A stretch of 64,000 bases of DNA from Isoetes taiwanensis (Eukaryota > Streptophyta > Lycopodiopsida > Isoetales > Isoetaceae): contig JAJEKV010000021.1 of assembly GCA_021234155.1 (NCBI GenBank), positions 20,797,498 through 20,861,497 of the forward strand. Direction: 5' to 3'. The position numbers and the translations under genes are program-made. This document shows, piece by piece, positions 33,562 to 43,959 of this stretch. Numbering within the stretch: position 1 is the first letter of the stretch; every line of letters begins with the position of its first letter. The notes beneath the pieces are model-generated. The model did no database searches. It saw only the letters and a program-made list of their open reading frames with translations, and had not been told where the DNA came from.

Positions 33562-34399
33562 GCCAAAGCGCTTGGGCCACTAACCCCAATGGCGCCTGTC
33601 CCTCTATATCAGTCCCTTCTTTTCAGTGGTCACCATGGTTTTATCTACCATGATGTTCAAAGGAAAGAGGGCCTGACTAGAGGTCCAGTTGTCGAAGACA
33701 CTGCATGTCCAGATGTTTTGATTCACTTTGGATGCAAAGGGGCCAAACAGGCATGGACCATTCGAGAGGGTGCAGACAAAGACTAAGCCATGGTCGCACT
33801 CCAGGCTTACTCCCTTTTCGATTTTCCTATTTGACTAATCTAAAATGCCACCTAAAATGAGTGAGCAAACTCATCCTAGGGGACAGTTTAAATACATCAA
33901 ACAGGACAAATAAAACAAAACTAAGCCAGGGTGAAAGAGATGGCAGTTGGTCCAAGGAGTTTCAAAGTGAAAGGATCGAATTCCCAAATTTTGCTTTTAG
34001 GCTTCTTTGAACAATGGAGTTTAAACAGTAACTAAGCTGCATTGCCTAGAGAGGCGGGGAAAGAAAAATTGAGAATTATCAATCCTTTTACTCACCCACC
34101 ACAAGAGTTTTGATGACCTTAGTGCCTTGAGAACTGCACCCATCTCACTATCCTCTCGTTTTTCTCTTTGTGTAATGTAACCTAGCAAAATAACTAAGGT
34201 GCATTGACACAGAGAGTCTCCAAAAGAGAGTGAGGGCAAGGCTCGCTCTTTCTGAAGGAGGTAACAAGAATTCTGGGAACTCTATATTGTTTTCCATTGA
34301 CAATACAAGCCTGGTTAGTCGACATGCTCCTATCAATTCACCTCACTATCAATTCGCTAAATATCACAAGTCCAAATTTAATCTTTGTCTCATTATACG

Positions 34400-36650
34400 T
34401 CATTCGAGATTATCAACCCAATCATCCTGCGGCTCTGGAGGTGGGGGTAGGAACTGGTTAATGTCTAGCACTACCTCTCCTTTGCGTGGCTCCTCCACTC
34501 CCATCCACAATTCCATCTCGCGATAACTTTGAAACGTATGCAATTGCCCATCTCTGGCGACTAGTTGTGGTAGAGCTGGCAAGCAACCTTGCATGTTTAG
34601 TATGGCATATTGCAATTCAGGGATAGTCCATCTGTCTTGCGTCAGACAAAAGCAACTTTGCAACATCCAATCATGGACACATTGCATGTGCATACGATGC
34701 CCACATCTTAGAGTGTACCAGCCCACCTGTGTCAAGTTGTCAGCACACCACGCACAATATCGATAATCAACAGCCTTTAGCTCCTCCCAATGACTGTCAT
34801 ACAAGTAATCACGGGGCAGATATACAATTGACTACTCAGAAGACCCTAAAAGGGTCAGAGTCCAACGATCTTGTTAGGTTGTGTAAGTGATCATTGTTTT
34901 TCTTTAGGACTGCCCCTCTTTGTTCAATGCCGCCAGCTGCCATTTAGTGTCCTCTAATTCCGCTGCTATCTTCTCAAGCCCATCGGCACGGTCTGTTAAG
35001 CAAATATTCTCGTCAGAAAGAGTTAGATTTCAGAAAGAGTTAGATTCCGACTTCTCTCATTCTCTAATTGGGCCCGAATATCTATCTGCTTATTGACGGT
35101 GCAGCCAAGGCTAACTATGCCACTTCCAAAAGTCGAATAGCGTTAGCAATTAGTTATGTAATGGTGACAGGCTCACCCTGCGGTCCACTCTCGCTTTCTT
35201 CCTAAAGTTGCTTAATCCTCTTGCTGCTGCCACTACCACTTTCTTGCCTCCATTTTATCTTGGCATAATTTACAGGCATGTCCTTCACAAGCTCATAGTA
35301 TACTGTTGCGCAAAACTCTTACTAAATTCACCATTGTGGGGCAGGTGTCCCTTCGCTTGGACATGCTGCTCCATTGATCTTGCTCACACCGCAACAATCT
35401 TGCACTCATGAGCTTTATACATGCCCCTCTTATCCCTCTCAAACTCATTCTTGTCCATAGCTAAGTCCCCAACCCCAGAGGCAACGCATAACTCTTTTCT
35501 TCTGCGCTCCTCAAGGCGCATCAAGTCAGTCTCAACTCTGGGGATAGCACCTAGCTTTTTAAACACAAGCTCAGCAAAAGCGTTGCACACATGGCTTGTA
35601 AAAAGCTTGCCAAAGAACCTCCATTCCAAAAAGGAAAAATTAAGCCTTTCCTCTCTAAGCCGGTAGTACTGCCAATGCAGCGTATTATACATCCATGCCT
35701 AACTTGCATTCTAGACTCCCTCATGTTTTTCAACATAGCTTCCACTAGCTTATTAGGATCTCTATCTAGCTGAAAATTATTGTTCTGAAACTTTACGTAA
35801 TATGGTTCATCTTTAATAAAACTAGAACACAAAATATTGCATTTGTGCACCATCCCATATGTACCAGGACCAATTCTTTGTCTATTAATTATCTGAGATG
35901 AATCTACTTTTGCAAGCTAGGTTATCTTAGCATCCGCTCTTCTACGAGCTTCCACTCCCTATCCATCTCACCAGGACGTTTGGCTCTTATTGTTTGCGCC
36001 AACACTTTCTTAACAAGGTGAAGGTTTTTTTTTTTTTTTTTTTTTTTTTGAAGGTATGGTTGGTGGGACTTGCATGCGCCCCCCAATGGTAGCTAGTGGG
36101 TTTTGAACCCTGGTGGAGATCACCCCAACCCAAGGCCTTACAACTAGACTACCACCGCAATGGGTAAGGTGAGGGGGTTGATGGGCTTCTTTCTTCGACT
36201 TTCTGTTGCTCCAAGCCGCATTCGACGTGATGGCTTTTTCTTTCAGCTCTAGCCTCCGATGAGGACTATTCAAATTTGCAACTTCTGTGACCATATTCCC
36301 AGTAGTGCGGCTAATGTTGCCCACTATCCATGTGTACCTCTCTTGCTCACTCTTTTCAGGCTCTAGAGCTATCATTCGAGGTTAAAAGCCCTATTGGCAT
36401 CTTTAACAAGCCTTGTGTGGTAGTCTAGCCGTCCTTCCTCGCTGCTGGTAATTGATTCTAGATCAAGGGCTGAGACATTGCAAAGTCGATTACATAACCA
36501 ATTCATTCATTTTGGTCTCAAAGCAGACCATGCTTGTTGTGGTCTACTTCTTTTTCTACGGGGTGGTGCAGAAGATAACTCGGGTTGTGGCTCCATTTGA
36601 GACACCAATGCCTCTGCTGCCACTAAACTAACTTCTGCTCTCTCTTTCGA
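34400..36650 (-). pseudogene. Coiled-coil protein with C-terminal RING-like zinc finger, broken by a SINE
   Basis: From an ATG near 36650 the minus strand reads MDSKERAEVSLVAAEAL, then a nuclear-signal-like PPRRKRSRP and, after a stop and a frame change, SEQERYTWIVGNISRTTGN. At KEAHQPP the frame is split by a SINE. It resumes beyond it in a matching frame with VKKVLAQTIRAKRPGEMDRE. Further pieces follow in shifting frames: DRDPNKLVEAMLKNMRESRM; LFTSHVCNAFAELVFKKLGA; a coiled-coil part (GLEKIAAELEDTKWQLAALN). The last 134-residue frame (34804-34400) opens with a RING-like finger: CAWC, then LRCGHRMHMQCVHDWM, then SCFC. The closing cysteine pair is C-x-C, not C-x2-C. Intact relatives might be E3-ligase-like or part of a mobile element's cargo; I do not recognise the family. 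The reading as one gene is an inference from shared strand and order. Confidence 0.55.
36025..36165 (-). mobile_element. tRNA-derived SINE with poly(A) tail
   Basis: Read on the minus strand, a tRNA-like head has an A-box-like GGTAGTCTAGTTGTAAGG and, about 35 bp on, a B box GGGTTCAAAACCC. After about 60 bp (ACTAGCTACCATTGGGGGGC, then GCATGCAAGTCCCACCAACC) comes an uninterrupted A25 tail (plus-strand T25, 36025-36049). Flanking direct repeats AAGGTGAAGG (36015-36024) and AAGGTGAGGG (36166-36175) match at 9 of 10 positions and fit a target-site duplication. The short body and intact tail suggest a fairly recent insertion, inside a coding frame. Confidence 0.85.
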
Positions 36651-36659
36651 ATCCATGCT

Positions 36660-37420
36660 GCTTGTTTAAGGGATTGTTTAGCTAGCTAGCAAAAAGCAAC
36701 TCCACGATAGTACGCAGATGATAGCAACAACACCTACATGTCAAGAAAAAAATAAAACCCCCAATTTCATGCTTAGCAACAACATAAATCAATTCACTTT
36801 GACTATAACAATGGTAAGTTTTAGGCCATTAAGTCAGGACCCTAACATCCTACTACTACTACATGACTTTTGATTGGTTGATAACTATGTGCAAGGATTG
36901 GGGGACACATGAAATGACCAAAACACGATTTATGATCTAGCCCAGCTACTATCAGAATGCTCTCACTTGGAGGCTAGCAAGCTCAATGCATTGAACTTGA
37001 CCCAGGTCGTGCTTTTTCATAAGGCAGGACCAATCGAATAGTTTACTAAAACGTACGCCAGTGTCCGACTTTCGTCCCATCAGGAACTAGGGTATACATT
37101 AGTAAGACATCCTCATAACCTTCTATGAGAGTACAACGCACACCTTTCAATACCGCATGGCCAAAGCCAACAACGGCATCAGACGAGGGCTATACACCTC
37201 AAAGAAGAGTAAACCCTAGCTGCCTTGAACTTCGGCAATGCCACCCACCCTCGTTGAACTTCGGCAATGCCACCCACCCTCGCCATGGCGCAAAATAATT
37301 GCGGCAATACCAGGCAAGGGACACTGCCTCGGCTCTTGGCAACACGAAACCCTAATTGGCACTACAGTTGTCCTTTGATAAGGGAGGGCAACAAAAGTTT
37401 CTTTTTTTCTTTTCTTTGTA
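36660..37420. other. Spacer, small tandem repeat only
   Basis: A 29-bp unit, GAACTTCGGCAATGCCACCC plus ACCCTCGTT, is duplicated near 37227-37285. No gene recognised. Confidence 0.45.
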
Positions 37421-37530
37421 TTTTTTGGGTTGCCCCTAAGGGGGCAAACCCTTGTTTATGTGGGCTTTTGGCATATCCTAGGTATATGCTAGAATATCCC
37501 TAGGATATGCTGGTAACTGCTCCAAACTTA
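37421..37530 (+). repeat. Structured dispersed element, copy B
   Basis: TTGCCCCTAAGGGGGCAA (37430-37447) is followed by TTTATGTGGGC. Then come perfect 12-bp arms GCATATCCTAGG (37471-37482) and CCTAGGATATGC (37499-37510), and the end block AACTGCTCCAAAC. Same layout as 9686-9795 (minus) and 58093-58200. It stands about 100 bp before the first supported exon of the gene at 37632-38679, probably inside an intron. Confidence 0.75.
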
Positions 37531-37631
37531 TGATCGGCTGTAAACTCTTGGTCACTTCTGTTGGTGGGCAGCCGCTCTCGAAACCGGCTAACCGGAGAGG
37601 TCTTTTTTTTTCGTGCACTCTCGATGCTCAG

Positions 37632-38679
37632 ATGAGCAGAGGTTGATTTGTCAATTACAACATTCACTCATTACAGTATCGGCTCAAGGTAGTGTCTTAG
37701 ATGTTGCTTATTTGATCTCATATACCCAGGAATTTCAAGAACAGGAACTAGACATTATTGCTTTGTGGACGGTTCCTTTCAGTGGGAATATCAATGGCGT
37801 CCTGAAACAAGCTGAAGGTAGATTACAAGCAGAGATCAGGTAATTCCTCTTCACTTGAGTCTAGATTTCTGCCGCTTGCTTGTTTACTTCTCTTAATTCC
37901 TTTCATGGTTATTTATTCTGAGTTGATGGCATGTACCCCTTTTTAGTGGCTGGGCTGCTGCAATAGAAGCATTGTCAACATTTATAAGTAGTTATGTGGT
38001 GCCTCAGATGTCCGAACACAATGAAGGAATTACCCTTCAACTTTGTGCTAGGGTACTTGTCAGGGTAAATGTTCAAGGTGTTTGCATAATATTTCCCAGA
38101 TTTGTATTATATTGTGCGGTAAAAGTTACTTTCACAATCTTATAAGACTTTATCTCTATCGAGCACTTGACTACCTATCATCTATTGCATTGCAACAAAC
38201 AAGCTCTACAAGCGCTGATCCTTGATAGATGTATTTAAGATCAAAACTCTTCTCGCATTTAGGGCACTTCCCGATCCTTCGATGTACGAGAAATGAGCAT
38301 TTTGCACTCTTGAAGATTTGTTCTGTTCCTTTCAGGTATACAAACATTTGATTCACACACAGGTGTTTACAACATTAAGAACAACTTATTTTGCATGTAT
38401 AGGGATTCAGCATTTTTAGAAGAGAGTTCTTTGCCTCGACACTTGCTTGATCATAGGGATGGATCTCTTGGTCCGTGGGTCCCTGGGAGGTTAAGCCTAA
38501 AACTCACCATATCATAGCACCTTTTGTGCTCATCCTTCTATTTAATAAATGCTTGTGGTATATTTCATCTGTGCAGGGATTATTTTGAAGACGAGCTGCG
38601 GGCATTTGGAGGTGGTAAAGATGGATTGCTGCCATGTGTTTGGGACAAAGATGTGCCTGTGTTTCCACATTTGAACTAG
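37632..38679 (+). CDS. 3' exons of an unrecognised plant gene
   Basis: Exon 37632-37839 (after GATGCTCAG) reads DEQRLICQLQHSLITVSAQG, then SVLDVAYLISYTQEFQEQEL, and ends CAG|GTAATT. Exon 37947-about 38064 (after CCCCTTTTTAG) joins in frame through a split serine codon and reads GWAAAIEALSTFISSYVVPQ, then MSEHNEGITLQLCARVLV. A 27-nt micro-exon (38336-38362) is possible. Exon ~38403-38489 reads FLEESSLPRHLLDHRDGSLG, then PWVPG, before AG|GTTAAG. The last exon, 38577-38679 (after ATCTGTGCAG), joins in frame and ends GLLPCVWDKDVPVFPHLN plus stop. Two of the junctions are phase-consistent without stops, which chance would rarely give. The helical middle part could be a HEAT-type repeat. The phase between the second and fourth exons is unresolved. 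I do not recognise the product. Confidence 0.55.
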
Positions 38680-38689
38680 TCAAGTAGTT

Positions 38690-40480
38690 TAATTTATATC
38701 TGTCATGCTGTTCAAGGCCAAATGGAGAAAGTCATGTTGATCATGAGGGAGCTGTACAACTTGTCTACAGAATGAAAAATAGATACCAGTACATGATATT
38801 TAACATTATCTAATCTTTCTAAGGACTATCTCCATTCACATGTGAAAATGTGTCTAGTTGTTTGAAGGTCCCCCATACATATGAGCTTCAGGTTAGATCG
38901 ACAGGTTTCAAACTGCTTTCCTTGCTCCACATGGATGAATCAAAGAAGAGGAGAAGAGAAGAGAAGTTACTCTCGTATCCCTGCCTTGTGCAGCTATAGT
39001 GTCTTCCACTTCAGTCATCTTGTCATGCAACAGCAGGGAACCCTCATGACTTATCACCAGAACCTAATGCTCAAGTTCTTGTTGGTTTCCAGTAGTGTGA
39101 TGTCCTAAAGGCTTCCATGTTGGTGTTATGTTCATGATCTATCATATGTATATATGGTATCAAGTTCATTCAAGGACATGATTAACATTATTTGGGAAAC
39201 TTCTATCTGCCATAAGTCTTAAAAAAAACCTATCTCGTCAATGTTTATGAACCATGTTAGAATGTATGTATCTTGCTGACTAGATCCATGCTGTGACATC
39301 AGCATTGGTTGTTAGGTTCATTTGTTAGTATCTCAACGTATTTGTTTGTTGTAATGACACCAACCGGGAGTAAAGATTAGTATGTATGCCTTTCAGAGGA
39401 GCCATCGCTGATCTTCTGCAGATCAGATTTTATATCTTTGTTGCTTTTGATTTCAATCCAATTCTTGTCATTATATTAGACACCAATGGGGTGTCTAGAT
39501 TAGTATGCCTTTCAGAGTCTTCAATTATAGTCATTAGGTTCTTGCTGATCTTCTGCAGATCAGACTTTGTATTTTTTGACTTTGAGTTCAATCCAAGTCT
39601 TGTCATGGTATCGGAACTGCCTCATTGGCAAATTCCAGTGCAAGGGGAGTGATGTTTGGATGTGTAGGAGCTGTAGAGGGAAGGCATCATTCTACAGGCT
39701 GTGGGAGTCGCAAGGCAGTTTGAGGACCATGGGAGGACGTCAAATGTCAAAGTTTATGTTCGACAATTTGTTTGGTCGCCAATTTCTTTGATGGGGGACC
39801 AGTTTCTTTTTCTTTGGCGATTTCTTTGTCTATTTTTCAATCGATAGAGAACAAACCGCATGCCTCGCTTGCGAAAAAAGCATCTCTTGCTCGAGAATTG
39901 TCAAGAAAAAGCATCTGTTGTTGCATTTGTTGCTGAAGTAAGGTGTGCTGGGGGTCACCAGTTTTCTGTGCATTTGTTTGGAACTTGTTTGTGGCTGGGG
40001 TAGTCTTTGTGGGATTTATTGGGAGTTCATCATATATTGAGGTGAAGCGTTTGTTGCGATTTGTTGCCATTCTTTGCTGGGAAGCATTTGTTGCCATTTT
40101 CTTGCCCCGAGCCTCCTGGGAAATGACGGATTATAAGGGAGATTGGGAGCATTTGAGGAGTCTTGTACACTGAAAGGAATGCGGAGTTAAATTTGTTAGA
40201 CATGTAGTTAATGTGCAAATATATCATGTATAGATGTACATTGCATGGAAGTAAAATGTCATATTGAAAGTATGGTAGATATAGTATGGAAATAAGAGTC
40301 TATGATCAAAGAATATGGTAAATATAGGAGTGTTAACATGTGGTGGTTCTCCTAGGGGCTGGATAAAGTTTTGAAATGCTGTAGAGATGTATTCCTGTTT
40401 TGAATGTTTATGAATAGACTGATGCTTCTAGTCGATGCTCCATATATGCTGCCATATCCTCTCCCCCACTAGCATTACTA
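38690..40480. other. Spacer with a local duplication
   Basis: Around 39377-39650 a ~135-bp unit is present twice: GCTGATCTTCTGCAGATCAG at 39407 and 39544, with TTTCAATCCAA/TTCAATCCAAGTCTTGTCAT parts following. The landmark itself is nearly palindromic. No gene recognised. Confidence 0.5.
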
Positions 40481-40495
40481 TGAGAGAGCAACTTA

Positions 40496-40880
40496 ATGAG
40501 TTCTCTTAATGATTACAAGGATATGAGTAAGTATTTTAAGAAGGCCAAAGGAATCGGATTTCAATACCTTGGAGCAACTGGCACCATGGGCGAATCTGAT
40601 TTAGTCATGCATATGCTGAGAGATCTGCCTGATGAGTATAAGCATCTTTGTTTCAGCGTCATATTTGTAAGATGCATTTTTGTCCTCTTTTCCGGCAGCC
40701 TCTTAACTGTCTTATTGTGTTTTCATTTCAATTCTAGCTTAACAAGTAGTATTGTATAATTCAGGAGCATTTGGGTGTTTCTTTTGATGTTGCTTTCTTC
40801 TTTTGCAGCCAGTACCATTGGGTACTCTCCTAGTGGATGAAATGTTGGTCTCCATTGCAAACATTTTTGCAGTACAGGTG
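40496..40880 (+). pseudogene. Possible copia-type gag relic with an intron-like gap
   Basis: The frame from 40496 reads MSSLNDYKDMSKYFKKAKGI, then GESDLVMHMLRDLPDEYKHL. The second part recalls the DL...L..LP.EY pattern of copia gag proteins. A GTAAGA donor-like site and a CTTCTTTTGCAG acceptor flank an intron-like gap. The next open piece (about 40810-40879) reads PVPLGTLLVDEMLVSIANIF before CAG|GTGCGA. It could instead be exons of a host gene. The evidence is weak. Confidence 0.3.
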
Positions 40881-40984
40881 CGATTTACATGACCATAGTA
40901 GAACTTGAGAATAAAGTCCAACTACTAGAACTCCTCCATGTCAAATTATAGCACATTCTTTTTTGGTTTGTCTTTTATGCACAC

Positions 40985-41185
40985 TTGTTTTAAAAGACCT
41001 ATCTGAATGAAGCTAACTGTTAAGAAAACCAAGAATAGATAAGTACGCAACCTTGTTCTAAAGGACTTAATGCAACCTTGTTCTATGGGACTTATCTAAC
41101 TGTTAGAAAACCAAGGATAGACTAGCTTAGTACGCAACCTTGTTTTAAAGGACGTATCTGTACGAAGCTAAGGGTTAGAGAATCG
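40985..41185 (+). repeat. Tandem duplication, ~95-100 bp
   Basis: TACGCAACCTTGTT(C/T)TAAAGGAC occurs at about 41044 and 41133, and a shorter TGCAACCTTGTTCTATGGGAC lies between. (A/G)ACCTATCTG-A(T/C)GAAGCTAA(C/G)(T/G)GTTA flanks both. Diverged, local. Confidence 0.7.
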
Positions 41186-41189
41186 AGGA

Positions 41190-41410
41190 TGAAGATTACT
41201 GAACCTAGAGCCTTCTGCTTGCAAGCAGGTCCTAAGCTACCAGCTGCCATTGCCGTATTCAACATTGCTGGGTACACTATCCTCCTTTTTCGCGGTGCTA
41301 CTGACACCGTCTCAAATAACAGAACTCTGTAACTGGATATTGAATTCAGAACCTCCTTATAAGCCAGATGGCCCACCACTAAGCCACCACCCTTATTCAA
41401 AATCTTTGCT
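41190..41410 (-). repeat. tRNA-like repeat (SINE candidates)
   Basis: On the minus strand GGTGGTGGCTTAGTGGTGGG (near 41376-41395) resembles a pol III A box and is followed by GGAGGTTCTGAATTC. Further on, TAGCTTAGGACCTGCTTGC, then AAGCAGAAGGC and TCTAGGTTCAG, looks like a tRNA-Ala body with an anticodon-arm-like CTGCTTGCAAGCAG. The B boxes are imperfect. I read this as decayed tRNA-derived repeats, not as working tRNA genes. Confidence 0.4.
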
Positions 41411-42506
41411 CTCGTGCAATTTTGGCTCATCCAGCTTCACGTAAGGAGACATGTAACTGTCCAAAAATAATCCTTAGGTGATCCTAGAGATGAACTGATA
41501 TGGCCAGAAAAATACACAAAATTCACGTCATGAGCATGAGTGACAAAAGAGAATGAAGAAGCCGTTGAACACTTCACATTTAGATCGAAGAAATTGAGGT
41601 ACTCGATTGTCAATAATGTTATAAGGCCAGCTAACTCCAGTACCTCCATTGACTTGGCCATTGACTTCTAACATTAATACTCCACTAGATTAATTTCCAA
41701 CATTGACTTGGCCTTACACATTGTACCATCAGCCTAATTGCCTCATTATTTGCACACTGCCACATTAGTCATAAATATTTTTGAGTCTGATTACTGCCAT
41801 GTCATTGTTAGCATCCTGTTGACTCTTCATCAAGAAGAAAAAATCTGTCTCTATTTTTGAGGATGCTTCTTTTCCGAGCGAACTCATGAACACATAAAGA
41901 TACACATTTCTGGTCATAATACTTCATGAATTGCAGGTTGCTGGCTGTCTGAAAAGACAATGACATATTTTAATATAATAGGTAAAGATGAAATGCTCTT
42001 CCGGCTCCATCATGATTCCACCATGTTCAAATTGCATGAGGTACATTTCCTGTCTTATTGGCTAAGATGATTACCTCTCCGCAGCTCAATTTCCCGCTGA
42101 CAGGAAGGGCTTATTAATGCCTACTAGAATAGAACCCAAGCTAATCTTAATCCATTTTTTATTTTTCAATTTAGGTTCTAATTACAGTCTCTAGGTGGCG
42201 TTTTGACTTGCCCGCAGATGCATATAATCACATATGTATTAATTGCTCATGAACCTGCATGGCATTTGTAAAAGTTAATATATGCAGAATTCCAGGAGCA
42301 TATGTGTGTCTCGACCTTTATTCAATCATGTTATTTTAGGTCGAGCTAAAATGACACAGCAGGATAATGTTAACCCTTATTATGCATGAAGATCAGCTTA
42401 GAAAGTTTTTGTACTAAAGAATTCATGCATTATTCTTCCTTCACTTCTAATATGGCACCCTTCACTAACCTAATTATAACTAACCATGTTTCTTACACCG
42501 AATTCA

Positions 42507-42649
42507 GGAGTCCCCTACTCCATTTCTCAGCTGACTAAAGCTACCCAAAATTCCGCGGAGAGTAATATAATTGGACATGAAGGTTTTGGAGTACTTTACA
42601 AGGGAAAACTTCTAGATGGTACCCTTCTTGTTGTTAAGTGTGCTAAAAA
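42507..42649 (+). pseudogene. Receptor-like kinase exon relic (kinase N-lobe)
   Basis: After an acceptor-like GAATTCAG the sequence reads YSISQLTKATQNSAESNIIG, then HEGFGVLYKGKLLDGTLLVV, then KCAKK. This is the start of a plant receptor-like kinase domain. The glycine loop normally reads G-x-G-G-F-G; here it is GHEGFG, so the second glycine is lost. AVK is VVK. No matching downstream kinase exon was found within the next kilobases. Probably a detached, decayed exon. Confidence 0.7.
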
Positions 42650-43959
42650 GGTTTTTTCTTTTTTCTTTTCTTTTTATTCATAATTGTTTAAATGCTATGA
42701 TTAAGGACATTATTCCTTTTATTAACTCTACTTATTATACGCGCACAACATATCAGGCACTAAATGTTTTCCATTCTAAATGAAAGTATGAAACGTACTG
42801 TTGTGCCACCATTAGGCCCTTATGCCTGGTAACAGCAGCTCACATGGCATACAGGGCAATCAAGATGCTGCCTCATTCTAACATTTCTTCGGCAGGCTGT
42901 TATGTTCTTCAATATGGAGCTGTAATAAAGGGTTATCGCCTCCTTGACTTCTCTGATCAGTTTGTGAGATAACATTTCTTGAGAAACGAGTAACCAAGAA
43001 GGCATAGTTATAGTAGATTGGAGATAACTGCCCAAATTGTTTCCTTGAATATATAGATGTCTAGTTTTACAAATCTAAGGCCAGGAAAATCAGAAATTCG
43101 GTCAAAAATGGGCACGGAGCCATGGAGATGGAGAAGGTCACAGATAATTTTCTGCCTCTTTCGCAGATTTCCTGTTGATTCAATCTGTTTCAAATATTCA
43201 TCACAAGAATTCCCGTCCTGTTATAGTTGGATTAATGAAAGATGGTGCAGAAACAGTCTGAATTCATGTTTTTTCTTTCGTGCTATCCCGTCCCATCATA
43301 GCACATGGCTGGGACCATTTCCTTTTCTTTGTTGTTTTTTTGTCGTTCCTCGTCCATCTGCTCTGTATGCATTCAATTCGCGTAAATCAATTATGGATAC
43401 AAGACGGCAAAATTGCTATAGGCTTTGCTTCATACAGCCGTCGTATTGTTACGAGTATCTTGGTCCACGATTGCCATCTTAGGGTTTGATGCTTGAATCT
43501 GTTAAAGACTTGCTGCATTTGGTACAGCCTCTGCAAGTGGTTGGTACAATCTTTTCCCAGTCTATGTTCTTTTGTTCATTCTTAACATTACAGTTGATTT
43601 TTCTATATATCTACAAACCCAACTATATTAGTTCACATTCCGAATCCTTCTCTGGATTTGAGAAGGTTAGAAGATATCAAATTCTGGCTAAAATCTTGTC
43701 TCACACATTGCTATCTTCGCTGGCACGTATTACTATGTTCTAGCCTACAAAGCGGCATGCTAAAGAAGATTAACCAATTTTTGGCAGTCAAATGACAATG
43801 GCGTCTGATGATCCAAAGGAGTTTGATCGGGCAAGTCGATTGAAAGTCCTCTTGTTTTGCATTACAAGTAGTAGAACAAGTCACCTTTACGAACCATGAA
43901 GCCATGCATTTTCTTTCATGTGATTTTCTTTATCTTTTAAGTGGGCTTATAAGCTTTGC

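Noticed and set aside
35800-35880. Minus-strand RIGPGTYGMVHKC, resembling a kinase glycine loop
   Set aside because: No HRD, DFG or other kinase motifs follow; it is part of the coiled-coil/RING-like pseudogene.
36100-36170. True tRNA gene at the B-box match
   Set aside because: No acceptor-stem pairing and a long A tail follow; a tRNA-derived SINE explains it better.
42820-43490. Further kinase exons downstream of the receptor-kinase relic
   Set aside because: Frames here show no HRD, DFG or APE motifs, so they cannot be assigned to that gene.
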